Assembly: GCA_034190875.2 (NCBI GenBank)
Contig: CM067344.1
Coordinates: 70,994,809 to 71,058,808, forward strand
DNA from: Urechis unicinctus
Taxonomy: Eukaryota; Annelida; Polychaeta; Xenopneusta; Urechidae
Direction of reading: 5' to 3'
Length of the DNA: 64,000 nucleotides
Shown here in pieces: positions 21,313 to 41,691 of the stretch; position 1 is the stretch's first letter, and every line of letters starts with the position of its first letter. The notes beneath the pieces were generated by a model. The model was not told where the DNA came from and did no database searches. It saw only the letters and a list, made by a program, of their open reading frames with translations. The position numbers and the translations under genes are program-made.

Positions 21313-24280
21313 CCACACCAAGGAGGCAAACGAAAAACAACAAAAAATAGCATTATTTGCCAACTGCGTACACCCACAAACATACCGATCGCGCATGGTA
21401 CGAGCTGCAATTCGAAGTTGAAGTGATGGAAGTTATCAATAAGGAATATACTTCCATGACAAGTATGTACCATACCAAAAAAGGCAATTAGCTTAGACAA
21501 TAAAAAACCACTGACACAATGAACACATCGGTATTTGCGGGTGTTTCCTCTCTAATACACCTCTGTGTAATTGACGTGACAAGCGTGTCGTCACTAAATG
21601 AGAATGGACTGGTTCAACATCGGGTCATTAATGTGTTCAACGGAGAGATACTGCTGTAAGCTATACACATTTCTCAAGCAAACAACCTTAATGAAAGGCC
21701 AGCAATGAACGACGCGTTTAATGACCACGTTTATTTGGCATACCAAGGTCTCATATGCGGCGCCAACCCAGCGTTACTGGTTTGCAACTGCCAGTGGCCA
21801 TGAATGACAGGTTAGTTACATACCGTCAAAGCAATAATTGGGTTATGCATCTTCATTCACACCGCATCAGCTTAACCCCGATGGTCTATAGGGTCACGCT
21901 TATCTATCATTGCATGGGTTTCATATTATGGAAAAAAATTCGGGTCCCAACACTAAATCACCATGTCTTTACTTGTCCATGGCTACTCTCGATCTATATC
22001 TCTATTCAAACGATACCTCAACTGAAATTGCATCAACATGCACACACACATTATTGATATCACCATCAAAGATGGATCTTGCTTGGACTCACTTGGCGTC
22101 TACCACGAAGCTACTAGCACAATAAAGCGTTCGTTAATCACGTGGAGAAGAGTTGATCACTTGGTAGATAGCAGCCGTCATAACTGCGTGGTGGTGTACA
22201 ATGTTGTTATTGAAAGAGACATACGCTGGTTTTCAGGCCACTCTTTCGTGGATGACAATCTAGGAAAATACAGTCTGTAAGGAATTCGGATGCACCAAAT
22301 GTTATACACATTTGATCTGTTTTCTATATGATAAAAGCATTCAGTATAACAAGCTGTGATAAATAGTTTTTTTGCATACAACTGCAATCCCTAAAATAGC
22401 AGCATTAATTCAATTCAAATTCGGAGGACATTCTCTATGCATATTAGAACATAAACACTTACAGAGATCACCAGCAAATGTCTGGATTCACAATGTTAAA
22501 CCATTTAGTTTGTTGAGGCTCAAATGATCAAATCATAGGCTTTACAATTTGTCGATGCACATAATGTATGATCCTACTAGTAAACCATATTCGTTGCTAC
22601 AGGATCGTCATATAATTAGCGACAATCATTGGACACTATACTATTACCACCAATGATATTTTCGACACTGCACCAGTAGACCCCATTCTCATTGTCTTCA
22701 GATATGATGCCTCGAAGACCATTATATCATCTTAATTATCAGTGAATTCATTTCATACGGTCAGTTTACAAATGCCTATGGAGATCTTGATGTTTTTGGA
22801 TTGTATTTGCCCTGAATATTCGTTTACGGTGTTATAAGTAGATGGTTTTCGTGTAACAAATCTCAACACAATAGCAGACTTATACATCATGGTTTAGATC
22901 ATTACAGCACAAACCTTTCACATGGATGATATCTAATCCAAAATGTCGTGTCAGAAAGCAATTATTTCCGCGAAAAAAGGCTTAAGGATAAAAGTACAGT
23001 TGTCATTTTAAGTACACCGAACCCCGTAAACTGTCCATTATTGTTACTGTCATCACGAAATGATACTGTTCATCTGTCATTTTGCTTATGGCGCTCTTTG
23101 GAAGCTCTGTTTTATAGATACCGCACATCACGCCATTTTCAATTCTGTTACAATTCGTATAATGTGCATGGAAGTGATTCTCTAGTTGGCTAACATGTAT
23201 AATATATAATCAGACGCAGCCTGTATTCTCAGTTCTCGTTAACATTGATAGTACTGTCGTTTTAATTCAGCATAATATGTATCTATCCTGCATGCAGTCA
23301 TTAGTTTTAAACCAACATCGCTTAGCCAGACTCATTATACCACAGACTCGGAGCAATGTCAATATTAGCCTACCCAGCAACAAAATCGTCTAGTAATTGT
23401 CAGTTGGTAAATGCTGTAGCTTAATGAAGGTTGAATATTAACCTCCTGTGGTCCAACAGCCCTCCGCCGTGCGGGGAATATTTTCAGCATCACTATATAT
23501 AGGTAAGTACATAGATTATTAGCATATGTTTGAAAGGTTGCATCCCGCCCACGATGTTAATATATCCGTATGCATTCATGCGTACAGGCATTGATAATAC
23601 ATGTCCCTGTAGGCTACCAATGAGGACTGCAGCGCCTGGTAGTATTATGTGCCATCTCGAAGGTTTCATATGTTAGAGACAGCGAATTCTTCGCAAGAGA
23701 TCGTGGCAGGGGTCGAAGTGGCATTAGCCCTACAGGATCATAACGATGCCCTTTCTGGCACTAATTTTCCAACAGGCACACATCGATCGATATGGACACG
23801 AAATGCATTCGTAACATCGGCTCAAAACCACGGAAAAATCAAATGGCGATTGTTGACTGTGGTATGTTACATATAGTGTTCCACAACCCAGTTGTCTTAT
23901 GACCACTTGCAGTTCCAGCCACTTCACCTGCAATGTCGATGGCAGGATATTTACCCAATGATCTTATTGCAATAGTTTATATAGCGTCGGCGGTTTCATG
24001 AACAATTATTTTTCCGGTCAATCACGCGTATTGAATATATATTGTTAGTTGATGGCAATGTCATATTTATTCATGATAATGTAAATGTTCGTTACACGTG
24101 TAGGTACGAATAATGTCGTCTTCCTATGCTATATCATTTAAATATAACCAGTATTCTCATTATCTCATTGTTATGATAATAGGGCAGGTTTATTAGTGTT
24201 ACACTCCATTATGCTTGCCAAGTTGCAAATGCACCCAACATACCTTTTGTCTCAGTAGCGGGGACAGATGACATTTATAC
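21313..24280. other. Spacer, no gene seen
   Basis: Contains a diverged copy of the dispersed repeat at about 21720-21980 (GTTTATTTGGCATACCAAGG, compare 10955). A minus frame at 22178-22387 and plus frames at 22948-23193 and 23649-23876 are short and unrecognised. Confidence 0.5.
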
Positions 24281-29995
<5,715 letters not shown>

Positions 29996-29999
29996 ATGA

Positions 30000-30940
30000 T
30001 CTGAACACATATTGTTAGAGAATGTTACAGTTTTATAATGATTTTCACCACATACCATTGCTTTTGGACCAAAGAAGCCCTTTATTTTTATTACGTTGAA
30101 CCGTATTTCCGGACTTAAACTGTTAATACCCTTGTGTTAGGTAATACCATGCGGCTATTCTATATCTCAAATAATATCCCTAGCTATTCATCGCAGTGTC
30201 TCTTTTGGGATTATAGGAGCAATGAGAGGGCCAAAGTTGGTAAGAAAGGGGGATGTATTTCATACCAAAGCTTAGTTTAATCTAATATGAGACGCTGTCA
30301 TCGTTATTCCCATAACAACGAGTATCAGTGCAAGGGGATAAGACACAACACCAACATCGGGAATGCGAAGAGTATCTAGAGTGTGATTTAAAATGCAGAC
30401 GACAGGACTGAGGCAGTGTAAAGGCGCACCACCGAAATAGCGATGATTACAGGCGCTTTTTCAAGGTCAAGTCAGCGGATAATTGTACGAAGGGTTAGAC
30501 AAAGGTCAGGTGGAGGATAACAGGATACGTAAGGGTAATCTATGAGGAAGCTCTTCATATTTGTAATCGTAAGTCTTTTTGAGCTCTGGTATTACTATGG
30601 TAATATTGTAGTAAATTGTTCCTGACCATTGGCATGGCACTTATGGACCCAACAGATTTGCCCTTGCAATCAATTACTATACCGTATCCGGTAGTAATCA
30701 TTGAAAATATTTTTAAATATTAGCATACGTCGTATATTCTATACCACAATCTCCAGAAATTAGATTTCTCTGGTTAGATCAGGATGAATTATCAGAGCCA
30801 GACAATGTGACTTGATCATCATTCGGATAAAATACCGATGATGAATTTCCTTATTACACGTCATGTCTCAATGCAAAGCCTATCGCTTAGATTACGACCC
30901 GTAAGAAGGAGTTGTCTGATCATCTCAAAGCGCTCATTAT
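30000..30940. repeat. Dispersed repeat, copy 1 (pair with 35040-36060)
   Basis: Similar text occurs in order in both copies: GAATGTTACAG, TTTTATTACGTTG, CTTAAACTGTT, CGTATCCGGT, TTTGATCATCATTC/CTTGATCATCATTC and CAATGCAAAG. Lengths are similar and the orientation is the same. No coding frame is kept, so it is probably an old non-autonomous element or a local duplication. Confidence 0.8.
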
Positions 30941-33900
30941 TTGATAATTCTGTATAAATGACAGGAATGACACACTATATAGAACAGTGAGGCGGCAAAA
31001 GTGCTGTATCTGCATAGAAACCCTTATTAGATCAGCGTCATCTTGGTTTTTCTTTATTTGATGACAAATGGTTTGAGATATCAATGCTTGCTAGACAGAT
31101 TATATTCACTTCACACCAAATAAATTAAAGGTGAAATTAAATGGCTGGTTTTCTGTGTCTTGTTCATCGAAAGGATCTTTGGTAGATATATTTATTTATC
31201 ATATTTTTGCTCTCTCGTTGTAAATCTACCAGAATTGTAAACGAATTTGGAACCGCGAATGCTCAACGAGTTTTTGCCGAGGATATCGAATAAATATTGA
31301 TAGCTATAGAAAGTCATTATAAGCTCTTTTCGAAATACGTCGTCTACTTGACAAGATTAATCGTGTGGTGTGTGTCATTATTGTTCGAAAAATACCAATT
31401 CTGTAGATTATACCAATCACACTGTAGATTATACCAATCACATTAAAGCCGTTATCTGTTGGAGACAGAATACTTTGACTCTCCGCTACATCATTTTATA
31501 TTTCGCTCAACCAGCTATCACGTTTAACCTGGAACAAATGAGTTAAAATACGTGTAGATCATATTCGGCCCATATATAGCAACACTTTGTGCTGATCAAA
31601 CAGCCCTTTATAGAAGTCGCTTCTCGGTCAAGAGATAGTGTAAGATTTACGACCCTAATGCAGATTTTATATACATTAATGACAATCATAATGTTCTTTT
31701 TACATTAAGATATTGTACGTTGAACTGATTAATGTTCAATACCAAGTGCTGCGTTTTAATGTCTGACTTTTAGGACTGCTCGGGCTTGAAAGAGCTATAA
31801 ACCTTGTGGGCTGCAGACTACATCAGCATATGAGATCACTTCCATGGACATTACTTAACAGTTTCATATCCACTACGCACGCTTGCTTTGAGTGATAATT
31901 GGTTATTCGTGTGAGCGTAAAACAGAAAGGAACCTGGTACCAAGCTGATGCTACAAAAAGATAGGAAAATATAGCTGAATTGTCAAATCGCATAAAACAC
32001 CTCATTATGATTAGGAACACCAATATGGGCGATTCTTGTTACGCGCGCTACTATTGCAACACGGATATGACCCGAGTTAGATACATATATTCACTTCTGC
32101 TCAAATAACTGGATAAGAATGTATTCTCTGCCACAGATGGCCACGATGGTATAACGCAGTCGTGGGGTACGCTTCTAAAGGTGATGTCACTTACCTGCAT
32201 TCATCTTTTGCAACAACGTTTGTGTTTTCAGCAAATGCGCATTGATTGGATAGGCATTTTCGAAATATAAATCCTAATGTTTGTCCTCATAGGTAACAAA
32301 ACCTTTACCATGTACTGAAATGATGTCATTGGCAATTTTGATAGTCGTCATCTAAAAGCAAGTCATAAACCAAGCCCGACAAGGTGGCTGTTTGCAACAT
32401 TTCCTTAAGCGGATATAAAGCTATGCATCTTGACATTCTTTTATTCGTGACGGCGAAGAATGATGGGTTACTGTAAAATATGGTGTGATTCCCGCCGGTA
32501 ATGTTATACTGCTACATTCGACGACAAGTTCTTTGACGACTAACATTTGCTAAACTGCAATTGTTCAATTCAGCGCAGTGTGCAAACAACTTAGAAACGG
32601 AGATGCTGGCATTATAATACATCTACAGGGACACTTGGTATCATGTCATCCGTTAAACTTAAGGGTCAGCAGGAAAAACGGCAAAATATGAATAAACATT
32701 TAATCGAACATCGGTTTATCAGCAACTCATCTCGAACGAAACTAAATACTCAACTGCTAGGTTTTATTGTGCAATAGTAAAGACAGCATGTATGTATTAT
32801 TTTATCACACGTGGACACCGCCGGCCTCTGTCTTTCAAAGCTTTACAGCCGGAAATGACAAAAAGAGAGAGCCGAACAGTAATGAGCCGCCTTAGGAGGA
32901 AGCCCAGTAGCACGACGAGAATTGTTCAAGTCACGCCGATTGGAATTTCTTCTTGTTTCCCATATCGTAAAATTTGCTGTGTGAGATAACGAGGCCATTC
33001 TCACCGAAAACATGACTATGCCATTCAAATGGCTCAATAAATCGTTGTGGTGCTACCCTCGATTCTCTGTGTTGATTGAGTGGCAGAAACCAAGATATTG
33101 TTAATTAAAACGCAAGTTTGACTTTGTCCCGCCCATTTTGATCAGGGCCGATATTTTATGTAAAAAAAAAAAAATTCACCTGAGGCTGTCGGGTATTTTA
33201 TTAAAGTCAAGGCTTTGTCCCAACAAAGAATTTTCAATAAGTGATAAGAGGATGTATAACAACAAAGGCAAGAGGCCGTCAAATGTATGCCGTTAGGGCG
33301 AGAGACAGGATAGAGGTAGATAGAGATTGGAAGGGGTAACAAATAAAAATTAACATTATGCGGTTCTTAAATTAGAACATATAGCATAAATGGAGCCTTG
33401 GTGCAACTGAAAGGGCATATATTGATTGGCACAACCGCTTTTTGAATTTACATTTCAAATGGATATTGGCAGAGATGATGGAACTACCGATACTGGAATT
33501 GCTAACCGCACACCGTTCCTTATACGACCAATTTTAGGTGTCGAAACAGGTGGTTTATTAAATAGTGATTATTTTGGATCCTACCGGGCTATCTAACACG
33601 CATATTCCTGTCTTCCACGTTGTTTTGAAATCCAATTACCAGTTTATCTATGTATATAAATCAGTGCTATTGAAATAAATGATACGCCCTGTCTGCAGTG
33701 CTGAATCAGCGGTATGACTCGAAACACCAGTGTTATAAACGCTCTTTCAATTCACTTGAGTAAAGCTATTTGATGGCTCGTCAAGGTAAAAAGCCGCCGG
33801 TCCTTGGATCCTCAGGATAACATTGTCTTTACAGAAAACGTTAATTATCTTGCGCTATATACAGGGTAAGCGGTCGATGAGCAAATGACATGGCAAGATA

Positions 33901-35039
33901 TTGATTAGTGAAGACTCAAATTTGAATTTTGGCTGTCATCAATTCGTCTGCTAGTTCGAGGTATAACTTCTAAAGGATTAATTAACGATCATTGTTGCTA
34001 AAATATTTGATCTGAATGTTTGTTAAACTGATTCAGATATTGATTTTGGTTCCGGATGCTGCGTGACGAGCAGGTAAATTTGTAGAGGCGAAATGTCAAT
34101 TAATGCTGGTACTCCATTTGTGCCAGTTTTTATAATGGTACCAAACATCCCGCATAGGCTCTATGGTAAGGATTCAATTAACAAAACCGCATCCCACATA
34201 TCTGCATCGTTTTTGCAGTCCATGCTTATTTCTTTGATATTCAAAATTCATCCGCATGTTCCATATAGCTTTCAGTATTGGCACCTAATATGAATAAGCA
34301 TGCATCGGTCGTTAAGTACTATTACAGCAGCAGCAACACGATCAGGAATGCAGTCGCGCCTTGCTTAACTCCCTCAAAATTCCACAGCAGCATCTAGGTT
34401 ACGACGAAACTAAATATCCTATCGCACGATATTGGTGATATTTATTCACTTGTTAGGACTAAGTGAGCCTTAACGGCATCAATCACATGCATACACCATA
34501 TATACGATAATTTCTGCTTAGCTAATATACAAAATGTAGGTCGCACCCAAAATAACCGCCCACACGCAATCAATGTTAGAAATGCGCTTTAACAATATAC
34601 CTGCGCTTGAATGCCTTGTTAGGGATGATAGATAATGGACCAAAGACTAAGGAGTCGATATCAGCATCGAAAAGATATCGATATAGGATAGAAAAAGTGA
34701 CCGTGTTTGTACTTCGCCGGACCTTCTTTGCGAGCTGCCGACTATGATCAGTGACATATGCTATGTAAGTGGACCAATTGTCAGTCATATGACGGTATGG
34801 TTCCTTTAACATTCCTTTATTGGATGATAATTAACGTATCACGCAATGTACGTGATAATTTCTTAAAGACGTATCTAAAACTGGCTAATATGTTGAGTCA
34901 GGAGTTACACGTATACACGCTTGGTATACTTTGAATATCATCTATCAGGCTATGCCCCCATTCTATTTAACGACCAGCCTAATGCATCGGATCCTGAAAT
35001 GTTTGCATTCACACGATACACTCATGAGAGCATTGTGCT
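30941..35039. other. Spacer, no gene supported
   Basis: Only short frames are present. A slightly GC-richer patch at about 32810-33050 has overlapping frames on both strands. A minus 78-codon frame at 34576-34812 is unrecognised. Confidence 0.5.
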
Positions 35040-36060
35040 TCCTTAACAGTAGGCTGCGGAATGTTACAGATTCATTATGATTTTTACAACTACCATTACA
35101 TTTGGACGACAAAAGCTCTTGCTTTTTATTACGTTGTACCATATTTCCTGTCTTAAACTGTTGATATCCTTATTCTGGCTTTTCATTGCATTGTCTCTTA
35201 TGGGGACATAGGATCGTTACGAGGACAATAATGGCTCGTAGGCTCGTCTGTGATGATTGATTGCAATGATATCAAACATGATTTCCAATTATTCACCAAA
35301 TTATACATATAAAGGTATACCGTACTTCTCATATCGTTAGAAATCCATCAGATTATACATATTAAGGAGTCGGTATACAGCTACCTGTTAGTTGAACTTA
35401 AGACGGCGTGGATGTACAAGCTGAAGTCATACCACAATGAGCGACAGGCTGTGGGTTATTTACCATGCACTGTCCGTTCTCTACTCTGTTCTGAAAATAA
35501 ACTCAATCATTGCAGGAAACGGATGTGCTGTAAACATGCAATTAAATTATAAACAATATTTGCAATTCTCTATAACAACGATATTGATAAAGTTATTTGT
35601 TATTTGAATATGAAGATTATACAATCTTATAACATATCTTTCCTCCGATTAAACCTCGAAATCTACACCGAGGAGCCTGTTGTTGCATGAGCTGGAGGTC
35701 TACGTTGAATCTACCAGACTAGATATATCAATAGCAAACACGCATGCAAACGGGCTTAATGCTATGGTAAAGATACAGATATTGCTGATCAAACAAAAGC
35801 ACTTATTTCTCACAAAGCCAATTATCACAACGTATCCGGTGGCCTTCTTTGTAAATATATGTAAACATTAGCATATGTCGTTTATTCTACACCATAAACT
35901 CAAGAAATAAGATTATTGTAGTTAGATTAGGTTGAGTTATTCGTGCCAGAAAGTGTGATTTGATCATCATTCAGATAAAATACCTGTGTTGCATTTCCTG
36001 ATTACCCTTCTCAATGCAAAGTCTAGCGCTCAGAATACGACCAGTGAGCAGGCGTTATCT
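35040..36060. repeat. Dispersed repeat, copy 2
   Basis: Partner of 30000-30940, with the same order of shared segments and many indels. It ends just before the unique sequence that was copied into the TATG tract. Confidence 0.8.
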
Positions 36061-36589
36061 GACCACCTCAACTCACTCGTGCTTTGGCGCGCTTGGCGGG
36101 AACAAGACAACCGAAATGGGTCGTTTCATTAACATATTCAAATAACACATATCGATATATTTAAATGCTCATCGACGGCACGCTTCGGAATGGGTTGAGG
36201 GAGATACATGGTTAGCGTTGTCAATAAAAATTCAAAATGTCTGAACTGCATATAGTGTTCATGTGAAAGAGTTCATTCGAACAATCCCGAAAACTACTTT
36301 CCTTTTTGGAATCGCGCATCCCCTAACAAAGTTTTTCATAGGGTACATAAATAGCGAAATAACTTATATGGCCTCGAATAAAAGCACATTAAATATCATC
36401 AAGAAAGGCGAAAACAGTATCAAATGAAATAACTATTCTTCATTTATAATGTATCACAAGAACAAAATGTGTCATTGCACCATTGGTTGTCAGTGGTCAT
36501 TTACATGAGACCAAAGATCGTGTTTAATAAGATACCCGACTCGGCAGCTCGCCCGACATATTCCGTGACACCGCGTAGGAAGCGTCAGT

Positions 36590-38025
36590 ATGTATGTGTG
36601 TGTGTATGTGTATGTATGTATGTATGTATGTAAGGTGATATGTATGTATGTGTATGTATGTATGTATGTATGTATGCTACAAACAATCATATCAATGATG
36701 TATGTATGTATGTATGTATGTATGTATGTATGTATGTATGTATGTATGTATGTATGTATGTATGTATGTATTGTATGTATGCACACATGTGATGTATGTA
36801 TGTATGTATGTATGTATGCTGTCTATATAGCGTATTTATGTATCGTCGCACAATACACGGTCCATGTATGTATGTATTCAAGTTGTGTATGTATGTATGT
36901 ACCCCAAGAAATTATGTATCTTGTGTATGTTATGCTGTGCTGTTGGCGCGCTGTATGTATGTATGAAATGTATGTTTTTATGTAACATATTGTATGTATC
37001 GATTATTTAAATGTATGTATGCATGTATGTGTTAGGTAGTATGTATGGTTATGTATGTCATGAAAATGTATGTATGTATGCATACATGTATGTCATTTGA
37101 ATGTATGTTCATTCGAAACAATCCCGTATGTATGTATGTATTGGAATGTATGTATGTATGTCATAGGGTATGTATGTATGTGTATGTATGTATGTATGCC
37201 TGTATGTAGCACATGTATAAATGTATGTATGTATGAAAATGTATATGTATGTATGTATGTATGTCATGTATGTATGTATCACATGTATGTATGTATGCAT
37301 GTATTGTATGTCTGTAATGTCATAACATGTATGTATGTATGTATGTATGTATGTGACTATGTATGTCGCATGTATGTGTGTATGTATGTATGTATTTATG
37401 TATGCATGAATGTATGTGTATGTTGTATGTACTCCATGTATGCATGTATGTATGTACTTCGTATGACTTATGTATGTATGACGCTGTATGTATGTATGTA
37501 TGTAGTATGTATGTATGTATGTATGTGTGTATGTATGTATGTATGTATGTATGTATGTATGTATGTATGTATGTATGTATGTATGTATGTATGTATGTAT
37601 GTATGTATGTATGTATGTATGTATGTATGTATGTATGTATGTATGTATGTATGTATGTATGTATGTATGCATGTATGTATGTATGTATGTATGTATTTAT
37701 GTATGTATGTATGTGTGTATGTATGTATGTATGTATGTATGTACGTATGTATGTGTATGTACGTATGTATGTATGTATGTATGTATGTATGTATGTATGT
37801 ATGTATGTATGTATGTATGTATGTATGTATGTATGTATGTATGTATGTATGTATGTATGTATGTATGTATGTATGTATGTATGTATGTATGTATGTATGT
37901 ATGTATGTATGTATGTATGTATGTGTATGTATGTATGTATGTCTGTATGTATGTATGTATGTATGTATGTATGTATGTATGTATGTATGTATGTATGTAT
38001 GTATGTATGTATGTATGTATGTATG
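36590..38025 (+). repeat. (TATG)n tract, first half patterned on the adjacent unique sequence
   Basis: From about 37500 to 38025 the tract is nearly pure TATG. From 36590 to 37500 it is broken by non-repeat pieces. From about 36930 those pieces match, in order, the unique sequence 36070-36590: GGCGCGC at 36945 (36086), AACATAT at 36984 (36131), ATTTAAATG at 37005 (36159), GTTCATTCGA at 37108 (36271), TCATAGGGTA at 37161 (36337), AGCACA at 37208 (36383) and GTATCACA at 37276 (36451). The long MYVC and HTYI frames are microsatellite artefacts. Confidence 0.9.
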
Positions 38026-38029
38026 CAAG

Positions 38030-40285
38030 CTTGAAATTGATACTTAAACAAAATAAAACAATTTCAATAACGTGACTTGTCAATGATCAATACTGATTTG
38101 CGTCTAATTTGCTAATGTTTATTAACATGAAATGAGCAATTGTTATTTCACATCAATTACAGAAAAGAGGTGGTATCGCAGTTTCCATGGATGCGGGTAA
38201 TTGTCTCAATTCGATATCGTCCTTTTGTGTCATTTGTTCTAAGCTAGAAATGTTGCCCTACCTGGGTGCAAACCCAAAGTCACATTGACGGAGCTAAAAG
38301 GCCGAGTTTGCCTGTGCAGTATCATCACTTTTCACGAATATTTGATAGCTCAGTAGTGGTAAGAGGTACAGAATACTGCCAAACACATCGACATTTTACG
38401 CAACCAGCGGGAGTGTGGCTGATTCATATATACGAACATTATAATTGTCATTCCGCTCTTCATCCGCAGCCATCTCAATGCAATATATAATAGTCATCAT
38501 CGAAAATATACAGAATTACGGTAAGGATAATGCTCGAGGGTGTAACAGGCGAGTGAAAAGGTGGCCTATGACATTATAAGAATGTTGGAAAATTAACACC
38601 CTTCTGTATTCTAACACTGTAAATAATGAAAGGCCATACGGGCTACGTGTTGTGCGTTTTGGCGTTTGCAGGTATATCATTGACTCATGTGGGATCAATT
38701 GTTACTCATATCTCGTCTTCATATTAGCCACGTCATTAACGAATGTCGCTCATTACTTCTGAGCCAAGTGTTCTTGGCTACATCTCTATGAATAGCTTCA
38801 ATAACTAAGCGGGCGTGGTTAATAACCGCACTTGTGCAAACTGTAACTCCCTGCATTGGTTTTGTCAACAGACAAACTGCCATGTATGTCGTTACCGAAA
38901 CCTTCGTCGATTCTAAGTTTCGATGCAACTCGACGAAATTATTCAGCAATGCCATCGCATTTCACTTAATGCCGACCTGGTGAACGATTGAAGAGCGTAC
39001 TATGACGTTTTTTCTCAAACTTCCAGTAATGTTATGATGCTCGAAAATATATATGATCATAGACTTTTGTTCTTATCTTCTCAACAAAGCATTGATACAT
39101 TATTGCCATTCATAATTCTAATTCCTACGTAATTTATTGGCATTGTCTCGTAAAGAAGCCTTGTAAAATGTCTCACGCAGTAAAATTGCTACATCGTAGC
39201 TTGACTGCTAAGCAACTGTATGTTAATTGATTTGAAATGTCGGCTTACACTGAGCAATAATGTTGAACCTTAAAAGCAACATTATTTAATTCAATGATCC
39301 GATGAGGTCATTTACCATTTCGGTAATAGGCACTTTGTAGCATACGAAGAGATATCTGATCCGGTTGAAATGCAGGATTGTAGAGAAGCAATTGAAGAAC
39401 GATGATAGGATGCGGTGAGTTAAGATGCAATACCAGCTTGTTGTACCAACCATGCGACGGGTCGGCTGCGAATGCTGTGAATGCGCTTAGAGATAATATT
39501 GAATCTTTGGGGTATATTTGCTGTGTTGGATAGATATGCGGTAGATGTCAGTTAATCGTGGTTGAGATCCTTCTGCATCAATGTTCATACTACTGATTGA
39601 GTCAAAAGATATAGATCTGAAGGAGCTGATGCGATAGCTCCACCAGCTTACTTTCATAATCATCTCCCTTTCACACCGTATTGCAACGACGGCTTTTAAG
39701 ACAACTAAGACATGATGTACCAATGTAATGTCTTGCTTTTTCGTAGTTGCCAAGTCGTCTGTATTCACCACGAAGCACCAATGACCTGAAGTGAACAATA
39801 GGAATAACAGCACTCTGCGAATGAGGCTCTGATATACACACTGGCCCCGGGTCGCCAAATATATCGCTTGACAACAGCAGTAAAGACAGTTACTATGACG
39901 ATATAGTTATTCAGAATCTTAATCCAATGTCCGGATTAACCTACCCATTCGCCGAGTTGAGGGAAAAAACAAAATGGCTATGGACAGCAAATGTTCTACG
40001 AGATAAAGTCCAAGCCACCAACAGATCAAACAAATTATGGACATTATGCGTCGTGACCGATCTATAAAATGTCATACAGTTCATCGGTATAATTAGGGAA
40101 CTTCATCATAAAAACATTGCTTTATTCTATACCAAGGACAAATTATTACCCACCTTTTGTTCTTATCCGGCTGATTATCATGCATCGCTGCTACTTGACA
40201 GTATGACAGCATACCTGCCATTGTAATTGAATCACATCACGACTGTATCATCTGACTTTGGGTATTATCTGTGAATTAGTTAAAT
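38030..40285. other. Spacer, no gene supported
   Basis: The longest frame is minus 39487-39858 (123 codons), with a hydrophobic start and no recognised motif. Another minus frame overlaps it at 39671-39874. No splice-supported gene is seen. Confidence 0.45.
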
Positions 40286-40290
40286 ATAAC

Positions 40291-40665
40291 AGAACGCCAA
40301 CATGCAGAACGCCAACATGCAGAACGCCAGCATGCAGAACGCCAACATGCATAACGCCAACATGCAGAACGCCAACATGCAGAACGCCAACATGCAGAAC
40401 GCCAACATGCAGAACGCCAACATGCAGAACGCCAACATGCAGAACGCCAGCATGCAGAACGCCAACATGCATAACGCCAACATGCAGAACGCCAACATGC
40501 ATAACGCCAACATGCAGAACGCCAACATGCAGAACGCCAACATGCAGAACGCCAACATGCAGAACGCCAACATGCATAACGCCAACATGCAGAACGCCAA
40601 CATGCATAACGCCAACATGCAGAACGCCAACATGCAGAACGCCAACATGCAGAACGCCAACATGC
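40291..40665. repeat. 15-bp minisatellite, 25 copies
   Basis: The unit is AGAACGCCAACATGC, repeated without indels. Variants are ATAACGCC (G to T) and CCAGC (A to G). Because 15 is a multiple of three and the unit has no stop, several frames stay open through the array, giving five-residue repeats such as MQNAN and RTPTC. No promoter or signal peptide is evident, and flanking sequence adds only short tails. Probably non-coding. Confidence 0.95.
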
Positions 40666-41691
40666 ATGTCATTCCACAAACTACTTATCATTCAGAATAT
40701 GTTGTAAATGGCGCTGTCTTTTGTCATTGAGCTAATCCTTCAAGATTCACACCCAAATATCGGAAACTAACCTTTAATGTAAGCAGGCTTTTATACTTAG
40801 GCATTACACGATAGAGCAATGAATGTTACATTGAAGCACACCAGTTGCAGACAGCTGTTCGGTCTTCCGTAAACCTCTTGTGCCAAACGTATTAAGACAC
40901 AGAGGGGCTTGCCGTAGGAAGAGCAATAATGACGTGGCTTTTAGAGGAAATACCTTATAACGAAGATTATAATTCATAAAATTTAGCGGCCATGCTGCAA
41001 GATTCGACATTCGGTCGGTTTGTGCTCCAATTAAGCAATGTCTAAGACGCGGTTTGGGTAGGGTCTGCGGTCTGGCGTAAGTGTGGCTGTGCGCGTGTGT
41101 GGCTGTATGTGTCTATGCGCGTGCTTGCGTGTGTGAATGCGCATGTGTCTGTGAAAACCAGTAAAAATCATAGCTATGACGATAAAGCTTGGGTTGGGTT
41201 TTTTTTAACATGTCAAATCGCTGATTCACGTATCTGAATGTGATAACCATTGGTGGCTCCTGGTTAACATCAAAGCGGTCGTCACTAGATCAATCCTTGT
41301 GATAATTCACCCATCACCTTTTACGTTTCTCCTTGTGATACAACAAGGAACTATTCAAAAGTGAGCATACTGCGATATTCGTAATTGGCGTTATTTACGG
41401 GTAACTAGTACGAACACTTAGCAGTGACCAATTCTAGACCGAGTCTATTACGTGATATATGGTGTGTAATCATAATATCAGGCCCAGCCTCGTTGAAAAA
41501 GTATTCTATTCACAGGGCATGGCAACTACCGTTGTGTTTCGTGCAGAAAATGGTTATTTTATGCGCCCTTTACAGAGTGAGCGCATCTTATGTATTTCAT
41601 CGCTGATCATCTTTTCTGTACAGTTCATCGTATTGCATCCAGCGCGATTTTCTAAGTAAATAGTTTATAAACCACAAACTGGTGATGTCCT

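Noticed and set aside
32792..33037. GC-richer patch with ORFs on both strands as a gene
   Set aside because: Overlapping short frames with stops between them, and no motif.
37070..38083. Very long open frames on both strands (MYVC, HTYI repeats)
   Set aside because: Pure translation of a TATG tetranucleotide tract. All frames are open because the unit lacks stops.
39487..39874. 123-codon minus ORF as a gene
   Set aside because: No motif or splice support, and an overlapping frame of equal quality.
40291..40665. CRISPR array
   Set aside because: The 15-bp units are contiguous with no spacers, and the context is eukaryotic. It is a minisatellite.
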